From JBFLVN01 sp040758475 (lineage in GTDB: Bacteria; JAGRBM01): DNA of 26,244 nucleotides. This document shows, in pieces, positions 7,864-16,548 of the stretch. Location of the stretch: contig JBFLVN010000014.1 of assembly GCA_040758475.1 (NCBI GenBank), positions 1 through 26,244 of the forward strand, in the 5' to 3' direction. The notes under the pieces were generated by a model, which worked only from the letters and a program-made list of their open reading frames with translations, did no database searches and was not told the DNA's origin. The position numbers and the translations under genes were made by a program. Each line of letters starts with the position of its first letter. The stretch's first letter is position 1.

Positions 7864-9060
7864 ATGGGCTGGCTCGATCGATACCGTCCGGCGTCTTTCC
7901 GCGGCGCCCGGTTCTACGTGCAGGAACACTCCAAGGCCGGCGGCCGGAGGGGTCCGGACAACGAATTCCCGCAGAAAGACCAGGGAAGCTCCCAGGATTT
8001 GGGGGGCGTCACCCCGACTTTCAACGTCACGGCCTACGTCATCGGGGACGATTACGACCTCTTGCGGGATCTCCTTGAACGCGCCCTCGAACAAAGCGGC
8101 CCCGGCCAGCTCGTGGTCCCGACCCGGGCCCCGGAGATCGTCCAGGTCCGCCAGTGGACCGTTCACGAGCGCCTGAACGACGAAGGCGCTTATGCGGAAT
8201 TCAGCATCACCTTCAAGCGGGCTTCGCGCCAGAAATCCCCCGCCGTCCGCAGGGACACGGCCGCCGCCGTACGGAAGGCCTCCGAAGACGGCCAGGAGGA
8301 AGAGGCGGCGAATTTCGAGGAAACGTTCAGCCTTCTCGAAGCGGCCCAACACGTCATCGATTCGGCCAAGGCCCTGATTGAGGACGTGACGGCCGCCTAC
8401 GAATCGGTGGCTTCGGCGGTCAAGGGCGTCGTGGCCCAGGTGGAGAGCTACCAGCGGCAGATCGCCCAGATCAAGGCGGACGTTCAGAACCTCATTAACC
8501 AGCCGGCGCTTCTCGCCCAGCGGATCATGGACCTGGGGCGCAAGCTCAAGGGGCTCTTCTCCGTGCCGGACCTCTTCGCCAAGTACCGCGAACTCCTGGA
8601 TTTCGGAAGCGATCGCCCGCCCGTCTCCCAGGCCACGCCCCAAGGCGTCCAGCAAGCGAAAAACGAGGCGGCCATGCTGGCCCTCGTGCGGATTTCGTCC
8701 GCCTTCCTGGCCGGGGAAGCCCTGGCGGACATGCAGTTCGAGAGCATCGATCAGGCCGAAGAATTCCGGGACCTTCTCCTTTCGGACATCGATGCGCTCC
8801 TGGAAACCGCGCCGGACGATCTTTTCGGCCGCCTCCAGGACCTGCGGGCGACAATCGCCGCGGACATCGCCGCCCGGTCGGCCAACCTCTCGAAGATCGT
8901 CGAGATTCCCCGGGAGAATCCCCGTCCTCTTCTCGTGGAAGCCTGGGACTTCCATGGGGATGCCCTCCGGTATGAGGAAATCCAGGCCCGCAACAACGTC
9001 CCCCACCCCGGTTTCCCGCCGCCGGCCGCGGCCTTGAGGTTCTTGACCGATGCCCGCTGA
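7864..9060 (+). CDS. N: Mu gpN-like tail/DNA circulation protein
   Basis: 398 residues. The N-terminus (RYRPASFRGARFYVQEHSK, then RRGPDNEFPQKDQG) is the signature of the DNA_circ_N family of Mu N. It continues with the TFNVTAYVIGDDYDLLRDLL segment. The central and C-terminal part is a long Ala/Glu/Gln-rich helical region (about residues 130-370) with no catalytic motif. In Mu, N is needed for tail assembly and is thought to be part of the baseplate hub and to enter with DNA. The gene overlaps the next one by 11 bp. Confidence 0.9.
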   Translation: MGWLDRYRPASFRGARFYVQEHSKAGGRRGPDNEFPQKDQGSSQDLGGVTPTFNVTAYVIGDDYDLLRDLLERALEQSGPGQLVVPTRAPEIVQVRQWTVHERLNDEGAYAEFSITFKRASRQKSPAVRRDTAAAVRKASEDGQEEEAANFEETFSLLEAAQHVIDSAKALIEDVTAAYESVASAVKGVVAQVESYQRQIAQIKADVQNLINQPALLAQRIMDLGRKLKGLFSVPDLFAKYRELLDFGSDRPPVSQATPQGVQQAKNEAAMLALVRISSAFLAGEALADMQFESIDQAEEFRDLLLSDIDALLETAPDDLFGRLQDLRATIAADIAARSANLSKIVEIPRENPRPLLVEAWDFHGDALRYEEIQARNNVPHPGFPPPAAALRFLTDAR

Positions 9061-10150
9061 TTGGAACGATCCCCTGCGGCCGGAGAACGCCGTCACTCTC
9101 GTGACGGGCGGACAGGTCTATCAGGGATGGAAAGGCGTCCGCATCACGCGGAGCATGGAGACGCTCTCCAATTCGTTTCAGCTCACCCTGAGCGATGAAC
9201 GGGACAATTTAGCTTCCCCTTTCCCCATCAACGAATTCGATGAATGCGAAGTCTGGATCGGGACGGAGCGGGTCATCAAAGGATTCATCGGGGACGCAAA
9301 TCCCTCCTTCGGCGCCGCCAGCCGGGACCTCTCCGTTTCGGGGTTCGATGCCGTCCAGGACCTCGTGGAATGCTCCGAATTCTACGGGGAGCTGGCGGGC
9401 CTCTCCCTCCTCGAACTCGCCCGCAAGCTCGCGGCCCCCTTCGGCCTGGAAGTGAGCGTTTCCCCCGGCCTTTCGATCGGGGAGAAATTCCCCATGATCC
9501 GGGTGGCCCCCGGCGAAACGGCCTGGAGCGTCATCGAGAAGTACTGCAAGAAACGGGCTGTCCTGGCCGTCTCGGACGGGAACGGCGGCGTTCTTCTCAC
9601 CCGCGCGGGGAAAGACCGGGCCACCGGGAAGCTCGCCCAGGAGGACATGACCGCCGGCGGGGGAAAGTTCTCCGCCAAAGACCGCCACAGCACGTACAAG
9701 ATTCTCGCCCAGCAAGCCCCCACGGACGATTTCGGCGGGGCGCTGGCGACCCAGCTCAACGGATCCGCCAAGGACGCGGGGGTCCCGCGCTTCCGGCCCC
9801 TCGTGATTTCGGCGGGGGGCTCCGATCCGGGAAGCCTCGCGGCCCGCGCCAAGTGGGAGGCCTCCGTCCGGGCGGGCCGGTCCCGCTCCATCGAAGGGGT
9901 GAAGGTCGAGGGCTGGCGCCAGCCGGCGGCCGGTTCGGGCGTCCCGCCCCTCTGGAAGCCGAACCTCCTCGTTCCAATCGAGAGCCCGTGGCTCCGTGTG
10001 AACGGCGAAATGATCCTCTCCAAGGTCGATTTCATCCTGGACGACCAGGAGGGCTTCATTTCGGACCTCACGTTCGCGCGGAAAGAAGCCTTCGAGCTGA
10101 TCCCGGAGCCGGAACTGGGGATCGATTCGGCCATCGAAGAGGAGGAATAA
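9050..10150 (+). CDS. P: Baseplate hub protein (Mu gpP/gp44 family)
   Basis: 366 residues; ATG 9050 overlaps the end of the N gene. It has the Mu gp44 pattern: VTLVTGGQVYQGWKGVRITR, then LSNSFQLTLSDE, a LSVSGFDAVQDLVECS stretch, PGETAWSVIEKYCKKRAVLA and a later GGVLLTRAGK motif. The family shares its fold with T4 gp27 and forms the trimeric hub that joins tube to spike. The C-terminus is acidic (IDSAIEEEE). Its ending overlaps a GGAGGAA site used by the spike gene that follows. Confidence 0.92.
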   Translation: MPADWNDPLRPENAVTLVTGGQVYQGWKGVRITRSMETLSNSFQLTLSDERDNLASPFPINEFDECEVWIGTERVIKGFIGDANPSFGAASRDLSVSGFDAVQDLVECSEFYGELAGLSLLELARKLAAPFGLEVSVSPGLSIGEKFPMIRVAPGETAWSVIEKYCKKRAVLAVSDGNGGVLLTRAGKDRATGKLAQEDMTAGGGKFSAKDRHSTYKILAQQAPTDDFGGALATQLNGSAKDAGVPRFRPLVISAGGSDPGSLAARAKWEASVRAGRSRSIEGVKVEGWRQPAAGSGVPPLWKPNLLVPIESPWLRVNGEMILSKVDFILDDQEGFISDLTFARKEAFELIPEPELGIDSAIEEEE

Positions 10151-10151
10151 G

Positions 10152-10676
10152 ATGCTCGCCAAATTCCTCCGGGGAATGATCTTCATCGGCGTCCTGGAAG
10201 CGGTAAATGACTCGACCGGCGTCCAGGAAATCCAGGTCAAAGGCCTGGCCGGGGAGGTCCTCTCGAAAGTCCTCCGCTACCAGCAATTCGGCTTTTCCTC
10301 GAATCCTCCGGCCGGTTCGGAAGTTGTCGTGATCCGCCTGGGTTTGGACGGAGAAATCACCATCGCCCTCGGAGCCGATCATCGGGCTTCGCGTGTCAGG
10401 AACCTCGCTTCCGGCGAATCGGCCCAATACGGACAGGCGGGCCAGAAGGTCCTCTGCGACGCCGCGGGGAATATCCACCTTTACCCCGCCGGATCGGGGA
10501 AGGTGATTTCCCATGGAGATCTCGAAGTCCAGGGCGATGTAACGGCCAGCGGGGACGTGAGCGACGGCGCCGGGACGATGGCCCAAATCCGGACGACCCA
10601 CAGCCTCCACACCCACCCGGAAAACGCCTCGCCCACCTATACCCAGAACGCCACGACGGGAGTCCCCAACCCCTAA
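10152..10676 (+). CDS. Baseplate spike / central puncturing protein (Mu gp45, P2 gpV-like)
   Basis: 174 residues, starting 2 bp after the hub stop with GGAGGAA upstream. The N-terminal OB-fold part (MIFIGVLEAVNDSTGVQEIQ) is followed by a repeat-like beta region (LYPAGSGKVISHGDLEVQGD) typical of a beta-helix spike. Near the C-terminus are H150, H153 and H155 (HSLHTHPENA). HxH at the spike tip binds iron in P2 gpV and Mu gp45, so a metal-capped tip is expected. The protein pierces the outer membrane upon sheath contraction. Confidence 0.9.
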   Translation: MLAKFLRGMIFIGVLEAVNDSTGVQEIQVKGLAGEVLSKVLRYQQFGFSSNPPAGSEVVVIRLGLDGEITIALGADHRASRVRNLASGESAQYGQAGQKVLCDAAGNIHLYPAGSGKVISHGDLEVQGDVTASGDVSDGAGTMAQIRTTHSLHTHPENASPTYTQNATTGVPNP

Positions 10677-10679
10677 GCC

Positions 10680-11159
10680 ATGGACCTCCTCCTGCGATAC
10701 GACGAAGAAAAAGGCTACGCGGACCTCGTGTTCGAGAACGGGGAATTCTTGCAAGACGGCGGGCTGGAAACGGCGTGCCTGATCTCCCTTCTCACGGAGG
10801 CCCGCGCCCTGGAGGACGACCTCCTTCCCGATCCGGAGAGGGGGCGGAGTGGATGGTGGGGGGATAGCCCCGGCCTCGCGGACGTTCCGGGCGATTCCAC
10901 CGGCTCCCGCGAATGGCTCCTGGATAGGGAATACGTCCAGGGGGGCGGGGAACAACTCGCCGCCCGCATCAAGGAATATACGGAAGAAGCCCTCAAGTGG
11001 CTCGTGGATGACGGCGTGGCGGAGCGCGTGGAAGTGACGGTGGAACGCTCCCACGATCCGCCCCGGCACTTCGTCCGGTCCATCCAGGTGTTCCGGCCCG
11101 GGGAAAAAGAACCGGCCTTCAAGTTCAAGCAGGAATGGGACGCGCAGTTGGAGAAGTAG
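10680..11159 (+). CDS. Baseplate wedge protein (Mu gp46 / gpW-gp25-like)
   Basis: 159 residues with the gp46 opening DLLLRYDEEKGYADLVFENG and the LETACLISLLTEARALEDDL helix. The middle contains GSREWLLDREYVQGGGEQLA. The second half has IKEYTEEALKWLVDDGVAER and then a beta strand (EVTVERS), the gp25-like part. It links sheath to baseplate wedge. The next gene starts directly after the stop. Confidence 0.92.
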   Translation: MDLLLRYDEEKGYADLVFENGEFLQDGGLETACLISLLTEARALEDDLLPDPERGRSGWWGDSPGLADVPGDSTGSREWLLDREYVQGGGEQLAARIKEYTEEALKWLVDDGVAERVEVTVERSHDPPRHFVRSIQVFRPGEKEPAFKFKQEWDAQLEK

Positions 11160-12218
11160 ATGGCTTTCGCAAGGCCCACGTTGAAGGAAATCGACGACCG
11201 GATATTCACCGATCTGGCCGGGGAATTCCCAAGCCTCCTGCGCCGCATGTGGGCCAAGGTCGTGGCCCGTGCCCTCGCCGGCGCCGTCCACATGCTCTAC
11301 GCCTTCATCGCCTGGGGCTCCCGGCAGCTCTTCGTAAGCACGGCGGACGCGGACTATCTGCCCCTTCACGGCTCGGAACTCGGCCAGCCCCAGAAGCAAG
11401 CCGTTTCGTCCAAGCGCGACGTGACGTTCACCGGCACGAACGGGACCAACATCCCGGCCCTCACCCAGATCAAGCGGCTCGGGCGCCTCTATTCCACGGA
11501 CTCCCTGGTCACGATCGCCAGCGGGACGGCCACCGTGGCCGTGACGGCCCTCGAAGCGGGACCGGATAGCGACCTGGCCAATGGGGACACCCTCGACCTC
11601 GTATCCCCCATCACGGGGGTCAATTCGACCGCCACGGCCGCCGCGACGGGGTTCGTGGGTGGGGCGCTCGCGGAGACGACGGAGCAATACCGTTCCCGAC
11701 TCCTCCAATTGAAGCGCAACCGTCCCTTTACGGGGCGGGACGCCGATTACGAGCGGTGGGCCCTCGAAGTCTCGGGCGTCACCCGGGCATGGGTCTTTCC
11801 CCGGATGAATGGCCTTGGGACGGTTGGAATCGCCTTCGTCACCGGGGACAGCCCGGATCCGGTCTTTCCCGACGCCTCGAAGCGGACGGAAGTCCAGAAC
11901 TACATCGTCTCGAAGGCGCCGAACCTGCCGACCATCACCGTGTTTGCCCTGGTGGCCAAGGCCCTCAACCTGACGTTTACATCCTTGACCCTCCAGCCCG
12001 GGTACGTGCTGGCGACCGTCCAGGCCAACATCGCCACCCAGGTCCGGGACTATCTCCGCCGGGTCCACAAGCCCGGGGATACGCTCCTTCTCTCGCAGCT
12101 CCGGGAAGCCATTTCGAGCGCCGCCGGCGTCAAGGATTTCACCCTGACCGTTCCGTCCGGGAACGTGACGCACACGGGCAGCGAACTCGCCGTCTGGGGG
12201 ACGCCCACGTGGCCGTGA
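11160..12218 (+). CDS. Baseplate J-like protein (Mu gp47)
   Basis: 352 residues. The N-terminal half holds RPTLKEIDDRIFTDLAGEFP, then a stretch with ADYLPLHGSELGQPQKQA, a typical baseplate J feature. A Thr/Ala-rich beta domain (about residues 80-165) follows, then ETTEQYRSRLLQLKRNRPF and YERWALEVSGVTRAWVFPRM. All are strongly conserved in the Baseplate_J family (P2 J, T4 gp6). It forms the wedge ring of the baseplate. The stop overlaps the GTG start of the next gene. Confidence 0.94.
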   Translation: MAFARPTLKEIDDRIFTDLAGEFPSLLRRMWAKVVARALAGAVHMLYAFIAWGSRQLFVSTADADYLPLHGSELGQPQKQAVSSKRDVTFTGTNGTNIPALTQIKRLGRLYSTDSLVTIASGTATVAVTALEAGPDSDLANGDTLDLVSPITGVNSTATAAATGFVGGALAETTEQYRSRLLQLKRNRPFTGRDADYERWALEVSGVTRAWVFPRMNGLGTVGIAFVTGDSPDPVFPDASKRTEVQNYIVSKAPNLPTITVFALVAKALNLTFTSLTLQPGYVLATVQANIATQVRDYLRRVHKPGDTLLLSQLREAISSAAGVKDFTLTVPSGNVTHTGSELAVWGTPTWP

Positions 12219-12811
12219 TCCGCAGGCACGTCCAGGCGGACTACGGGGCGCTCCTTCTCGCCCTTCTCCCGCGCGGCCGGGCGTGGCCGCGGGATGCCGG
12301 CTCAAATACGGCGAAAATGTTCTACGCCCTGGGGGCCGAACTCGCCCGGGTGGAAGGGCGCGTCCACGACCTCATCAGCGAAGGGTTTCCTTCCACCGTG
12401 GAAGAGCTGATCGACGAATGGGAGCTGGACAACGGCCTTCCGGACCCCTGTACGTCGCCCCCGTCCACCTTGGCCGAACGGATCGAGGTCCTCCTGGCCC
12501 ATCTTTTCGGGTCGGCGGACGGAAGCCCTGGCTTCTGGACCGGCATCGCGTCGGCCCTCGGATACACCATCACGATCACGACGCCGCCACCGTTCACCTG
12601 CGAGAGCGAGTGCGATGATTTCTATTACGCCGACGACGCGGCGGGCTTCAACTGGATCGTTTCCACGGCGAGCCAGGGGGCCTCCAAGGACGCCCTCCTG
12701 GAATGCCTCTTCGAGAACTTCCAGCCATCCCATGGGCTGTTCACGTTCGAATACTCGAACGTCGGATGGGATGAAGCCTGGGGCGAATACTGGGGAGGGA
12801 ATCAGTACTAA
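12209..12811 (+). CDS. Tail protein gp48-like (DUF2313 / YmfQ family)
   Basis: 200 residues if translation begins at GTG 12209. A second in-frame GTG at 12215 is possible. There is no good ATG and the frame upstream overlaps the J gene. GGGGG at 12196-12200 is at usable distance from 12209. Family features: HVQADYGALLLALLPRGRAW near the start, then ALGAELARVEGRVHDLISEG and an ELIDEWELDNGLPDPC segment. Gp48 proteins act at the baseplate rim and connect fibres. The stop shares bases with the ATG of the following gene. Confidence 0.88.
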   Translation: MAVIRRHVQADYGALLLALLPRGRAWPRDAGSNTAKMFYALGAELARVEGRVHDLISEGFPSTVEELIDEWELDNGLPDPCTSPPSTLAERIEVLLAHLFGSADGSPGFWTGIASALGYTITITTPPPFTCESECDDFYYADDAAGFNWIVSTASQGASKDALLECLFENFQPSHGLFTFEYSNVGWDEAWGEYWGGNQY

Positions 12812-13476
12812 TGCCAGCCACTACCGGACCTAACCTTGGCCTTCGCTACGGCTACGCCAACCGCGAGAGCGGATGGGGCGCCAACAGCAACGACGACATC
12901 AAGAAACTGGATGCCGTCGTCCACCTTTCCATCCTGGACCGGGACCTTTCGGCGCCTCCCGGCTCTCCTGCCGCCGGCGGGAGATACATCGTGGGAAGCT
13001 CTCCCACGGGGGCCTGGGCGACCCATGCGGGAGAGATCGCCGTTTACCGGGATGGGGCGTGGGCCTTCTACGTCCCCAAGGCCGGCTGGCGCGTCTGGGT
13101 GGAGGACGAACGGCGGGAGCTTTACCACGACGGGACGACCTGGCGGGCCAAGTTCTTCGAGAGCGCCCAGATCACCCTCACGGCCGCCGCCGCCATCGGC
13201 CCCACGGCCCACAACCTGGGCGTACAGCCCAAGCGGCTCTGGGGAGTCTTGAAGTGCATCACCGGGGAACACGGCTATTCCGCGGGGGATGAAATCGAAT
13301 TCCCCTGGCGGGGCGACGCCGCGAACATGGGGCTCACCCTCAAGGCCGACGCTACCAATTACAGCGGGCGCTTCGGCTCGGCCACGAACGTCATTACCGT
13401 GATCGATGGTTCAGGGCTCACCCAGAACATTACTTTGGCGAGTTGGAAGCTCCTCGTGCGGGCTTCGGTGGAATAA
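12811..13476 (+). CDS. DUF2793 tail-fibre-associated protein
   Basis: 221 residues; the ATG shares one base with the previous stop. The first half carries the DUF2793 signature: LSAPPGSPAAGGRYIVGSSP, then GAWATHAGEIAVYRDGAWAF, and YVPKAGWRVWVEDERRELYH. These domains are common in tail fibres of phages and gene transfer agents. The second half is a beta-rich domain (ITLASWKLLVRASVE at the end) like a small fibre head. It may be the adaptor between the baseplate and the following fibre. The exact role is inference from position. Confidence 0.78.
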   Translation: MPATTGPNLGLRYGYANRESGWGANSNDDIKKLDAVVHLSILDRDLSAPPGSPAAGGRYIVGSSPTGAWATHAGEIAVYRDGAWAFYVPKAGWRVWVEDERRELYHDGTTWRAKFFESAQITLTAAAAIGPTAHNLGVQPKRLWGVLKCITGEHGYSAGDEIEFPWRGDAANMGLTLKADATNYSGRFGSATNVITVIDGSGLTQNITLASWKLLVRASVE

Positions 13477-13496
13477 AAAAAGAAGGAAGTAAGAAA

Positions 13497-14705
13497 ATGG
13501 ACAGAATCCCCAGCCCCAATTGGCCCGATGGAAACCCGGCTTATCCTCAAGTGGACAAGTATGGATCTGGGAAGCATGGATTCCAGAACGCCAATCCGCC
13601 GACTGTCCCGGCCTCCCGCCACAACGCCCATTGGTCGAACATGATCCAAGAAGAGCTGATGGCGGTCCTGGAAGCGGCAGGGATTACTCCTTCTCTCTCG
13701 ACGCTCAATCAGGTTCTCGCGGCCCTGAACGCCATGTACGTCAGGAAGGCCGGGGACCTCATGACAGGCCTATTGACGCTCTCAGGCGATCCGACGGCGG
13801 ACCTCCATGCTGTAACTAAACGATTTTTGGCGAATTACGTAAAGCCCAAATATATCCGGGCGAGCCAGATCGGAAACGATCTCAACATCGCCGGATCCAC
13901 ATATGTGGCACTAGCGGCCCTCAATGGCACCGATGTCGCCTATTACGATTATCCCAGCCAACAAGTCAGGAAATATCGTTTCGATGGTACCACCTGGAGT
14001 CAGGTGGGAAATGCCTACACCATCATTGGCGGTGGCATTCCCGCCATGACCGCCATGAGCGGATCGGATATTGCTTTTTTCGACGCAACCACCGGTGATA
14101 TTCGTAAACTTCATTTTGATGGAACGGATTGGTCCTTGGTGGGTAGCTCGTTGGATATTGCGAGTGCAGGCCCGGCGGCCCTGGCAGCATTAAATAGCAC
14201 TGATGTTGCATTTTTAGATAATAACAACGATCAATTAAGGACCTACCGGTTTAATGGATCAACATGGTCTCAAATCGGAACAGGCCTATCTGTCCCCACG
14301 ACTGGTGGCGTCGCATTGGCAGCACTGAATGGAACCGATGTTGCGTTCATCGATTCGGACAACAAGCAGCTTCGGACTTATCGATTTAATGGAACGAATT
14401 GGGCTCTCATTGGAAGCGGCTTGACGCTTTCATCCGTTGGAACTCCAGCCCTGGCGGCAGTCAGCGATACGGATGTAGTGCTTTGCGATTCTGTAACCGA
14501 CTCTCTTCGTGCATTCCGCTTCGATGGAACGAATTGGGCTCAGATCGGTGAAGCACCGGCAATCTCAGGCGTTTCGGGAAGTGCATTAACAGCTTTGAAT
14601 GGGATTGATGTCGCATTCGTTGATGTAGGAAATAATGACCTGCGGCTTTACCGCTTCGCATTCTACATCGGACCCGTTCCGCCCGCGCCGCCCTTCAACC
14701 CATAA
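13497..14705 (+). CDS. Tail fibre with six 45-residue repeats (likely beta-propeller receptor-binding protein)
   Basis: 402 residues from ATG 13497, with AAGGAAG upstream; an earlier in-frame ATG overlaps the preceding gene and is not preferred. Residues 1-115 are typical fibre attachment and shaft sequence (HNAHWSNMIQEELMAVLEAA; GDLMTGLLTLSGDPTADLHA). Residues 138-389 are six tandem repeats whose first residues fall at 138, 183, 228, 273, 318 and 363, an exact 45-residue period. The consensus is ALAALNGTDVAFxD, then LRxYRFNGTxWxQIG. The last repeat lacks the WxQIG strand, while residues 121-128 (RASQIGND) offer it, as in the closing strand of a beta-propeller. The repeat DNA is visibly more AT-rich than its neighbours. 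This is the best candidate for the host-receptor binder. Confidence 0.82.
   Translation: MDRIPSPNWPDGNPAYPQVDKYGSGKHGFQNANPPTVPASRHNAHWSNMIQEELMAVLEAAGITPSLSTLNQVLAALNAMYVRKAGDLMTGLLTLSGDPTADLHAVTKRFLANYVKPKYIRASQIGNDLNIAGSTYVALAALNGTDVAYYDYPSQQVRKYRFDGTTWSQVGNAYTIIGGGIPAMTAMSGSDIAFFDATTGDIRKLHFDGTDWSLVGSSLDIASAGPAALAALNSTDVAFLDNNNDQLRTYRFNGSTWSQIGTGLSVPTTGGVALAALNGTDVAFIDSDNKQLRTYRFNGTNWALIGSGLTLSSVGTPALAAVSDTDVVLCDSVTDSLRAFRFDGTNWAQIGEAPAISGVSGSALTALNGIDVAFVDVGNNDLRLYRFAFYIGPVPPAPPFNP
13908..14666 (+). repeat. Six tandem 135-bp coding repeats
   Basis: In-frame repeats encode the six propeller-like units. The DNA copies have diverged at third positions while the protein pattern (TDVAF, RFDGT/RFNGT, W..IG) is kept. 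This suggests old duplications under selection, not recent copying. Confidence 0.85.
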
Positions 14706-14714
14706 AGGTGTCCA

Positions 14715-15092
14715 ATGAAACTCCCCCCCACCTACGCCGTCCTGGACTTCGAGATCCGCAAGGGAGACGACTTCGAGTTGTTTACGGAGTTCTTCCAGGA
14801 CGAAGAGGTCACGCCCCTGAACCTCACGGGCTACACGATCCGGGCCAAGGTCCGGGAAAAGGAGGATTCCACTTCGACCGTCCTCCTCGAATGCACCACG
14901 GCGAACAACCGCATGGTCATCACCGACGCGGCCAACGGACAGGCGAAGCTCTTCAAGCTCACGGACGCCGAAACATCCGCCTTCACCTGGACGAAGGGGT
15001 ATTACGACCTCGAACTGGAATCCCCGGCCGGCGAGGCCCGTTGCTACTTCAAGGGGAAAATCACCCTGACCCCGGAGATCACCACGAGCTAA
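14715..15092 (+). CDS. Small beta-sandwich tail protein (BppU N-terminal-like)
   Basis: 125 residues, downstream of AAGGTG. The pattern is of alternating beta strands: AVLDFEIRKGDDFELFTEFF, then LNLTGYTIRAKVREKED, MVITDAANGQAKLFKLTDAE and YDLELESPAGEARCYFKGKI. This resembles the N-terminal domain of baseplate upper proteins (BppU) and other Ig-like accessory tail proteins. Such proteins hold fibres to the baseplate. The start lies 9 bp after the fibre stop and the next gene begins 1 bp after this stop, so it belongs to the fibre cluster. The family assignment is by fold pattern only. Confidence 0.65.
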   Translation: MKLPPTYAVLDFEIRKGDDFELFTEFFQDEEVTPLNLTGYTIRAKVREKEDSTSTVLLECTTANNRMVITDAANGQAKLFKLTDAETSAFTWTKGYYDLELESPAGEARCYFKGKITLTPEITTS

Positions 15093-15093
15093 A

Positions 15094-16545
15094 ATGCCCG
15101 CCGTCGTCGTTAAACCGCAGACCATCCACGTCCGGGTGACGCCCGGCGGCGTCCGGGCCGTCCGGGTGGGGTTCCAGGGGGAAGCGGGCGTTTCCGGTTC
15201 CCAGGTCCTCACGGGCGCCGGCGCTCCGGCGAGCGGCCTGGGCGTGAACGGGGATTTCTACGTCAATACGGCGAACGGGGATTATTACAAGAAGTCGGCC
15301 GGCGCCTGGGCGTTGCAGGGGAGCCTTCGCGGCCCGCTCCACCAATGGATTCTCACGGCCGCCACCGCCGATTCGAGCGGGACGCTGACGATCAACCTGA
15401 CCGGAGCGGACGCCGACAAATTATTTCTCGTAAATTCAGCGGCGAATCCCGTCGTTTTCAACCTGCCTTCCATCGCGGCGAATCCGGGAATCCGCTTCGG
15501 ATGGATCGACCTGGGCGGATCGAATCTCATTACGTTGAACCGGAATGGAACGGACAGGATAGGGAACGCCGCTCCCACGGGCGGCGCTTCCTACACGGTG
15601 AACGGTTTCGGCTTCAGTCTGGTCGGCCACGTGACGACCCCGATTATCGGATTCAACGCCTGGCTGAACGATCTATCGACCGAATTCGGGAACGCTTTGC
15701 CGTGGAATTCCGGGCGCACCTACCAGCAAGGGCACTTCGCCAGCTGGAATGGCATGGCGATCATCTCGAAGACGAACGGGAACCTGGGCAAGGACCCGGG
15801 CCACGTCACGGACGGCCCGGCGAACTGGTACTACGTGCTCCCGCGCGGCGGGACCACGGGGCAAATCCTCAAGAAGAACTCCGCGACGGATTTCGACGTG
15901 GCCTGGGGAAGCGAAACCGGCGAGGCCAACACGGCTTCCAACGTGGGAGCGAACGGCGCGGGCGTCTTCAAGGACAAGAGCGGAGTGGACCTGCGCTTCC
16001 GCAAGCTCAAAGCTGGCGCTGGAATGCAGATCACGGAGAACGCCGACGACGTGGAGTTCGCGGCGACCGGCGGCGGCGGCGGAGCGCCCCAGCTCCTCCA
16101 CGTTCGCCATCAAATGACGTGGGGAACCCACGCGGGCGGTTCGACGGCCGGGAGCTGGCAGACGAGGCCACTAAACACAGTGGTGACGAATGAAATCAGC
16201 GGGGCTTCTCTCGCGTCGAATCAAATGACCCTTCCGGCGGGGACCTACCGGGCCCGCTGGCGCTGCCCGATCCGGCATGGCACCGGATCGAATGCCACGA
16301 AGACGCGGCTCTACAACGTGACCGATTCCGCCGTCTTGGGCGTGGGCGAGGGAATCCATCAAACCGTCAATGTGAACGCCTATGGCAACGGCTTCTGCGA
16401 ATTCACGCTGGCGGCCCAGAAGACCGTCGAACTTCAGTATTACTGCACGACAGCCAAGACGACGGACGGCCTGGGGGCCGGGGGAACGGTCGATTCCTCC
16501 ACGGTGGAAGTTTACGCGACCGTCCTGATCGAGAAGGTGGGGTGA
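15094..16545 (+). CDS. Large tail fibre / adhesin with carbohydrate-binding-like segment
   Basis: 483 residues. Residues 1-30 form a beta strand region, then a Gly-rich part with VNGDFYVNTANGDYYKKSAG, common in phage fibres. Residues about 205-250 (WNSGRTYQQGHFASWNGMAI, then GPANWYYV) match the shape of chitin/carbohydrate-binding modules of the CBM5/12 type, with spaced Trp and Tyr. It continues with the frequent fibre motif GGTTGQILKKNSATDFDVAW, then a Gly run (GGGGG), and a C-terminal jelly-roll-like domain of about 155 residues (LHVRHQMTWGTHAGGS to VEVYATVLIEK). That order suggests a fibre that binds surface sugar. GC content is that of the surrounding late genes, unlike the propeller fibre. 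Confidence 0.75.
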   Translation: MPAVVVKPQTIHVRVTPGGVRAVRVGFQGEAGVSGSQVLTGAGAPASGLGVNGDFYVNTANGDYYKKSAGAWALQGSLRGPLHQWILTAATADSSGTLTINLTGADADKLFLVNSAANPVVFNLPSIAANPGIRFGWIDLGGSNLITLNRNGTDRIGNAAPTGGASYTVNGFGFSLVGHVTTPIIGFNAWLNDLSTEFGNALPWNSGRTYQQGHFASWNGMAIISKTNGNLGKDPGHVTDGPANWYYVLPRGGTTGQILKKNSATDFDVAWGSETGEANTASNVGANGAGVFKDKSGVDLRFRKLKAGAGMQITENADDVEFAATGGGGGAPQLLHVRHQMTWGTHAGGSTAGSWQTRPLNTVVTNEISGASLASNQMTLPAGTYRARWRCPIRHGTGSNATKTRLYNVTDSAVLGVGEGIHQTVNVNAYGNGFCEFTLAAQKTVELQYYCTTAKTTDGLGAGGTVDSSTVEVYATVLIEKVG

Positions 16546-16548
16546 GTC

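Noticed and set aside
10068..12305. A 745-residue minus-strand ORF, and similar long minus-strand ORFs at 3564-5444, 7801-9096 and 1491-2711
   Set aside because: They lie opposite well-identified tail and capsid genes, are full of Gly/Arg/Pro, and are typical of antisense reading in GC-rich genes.
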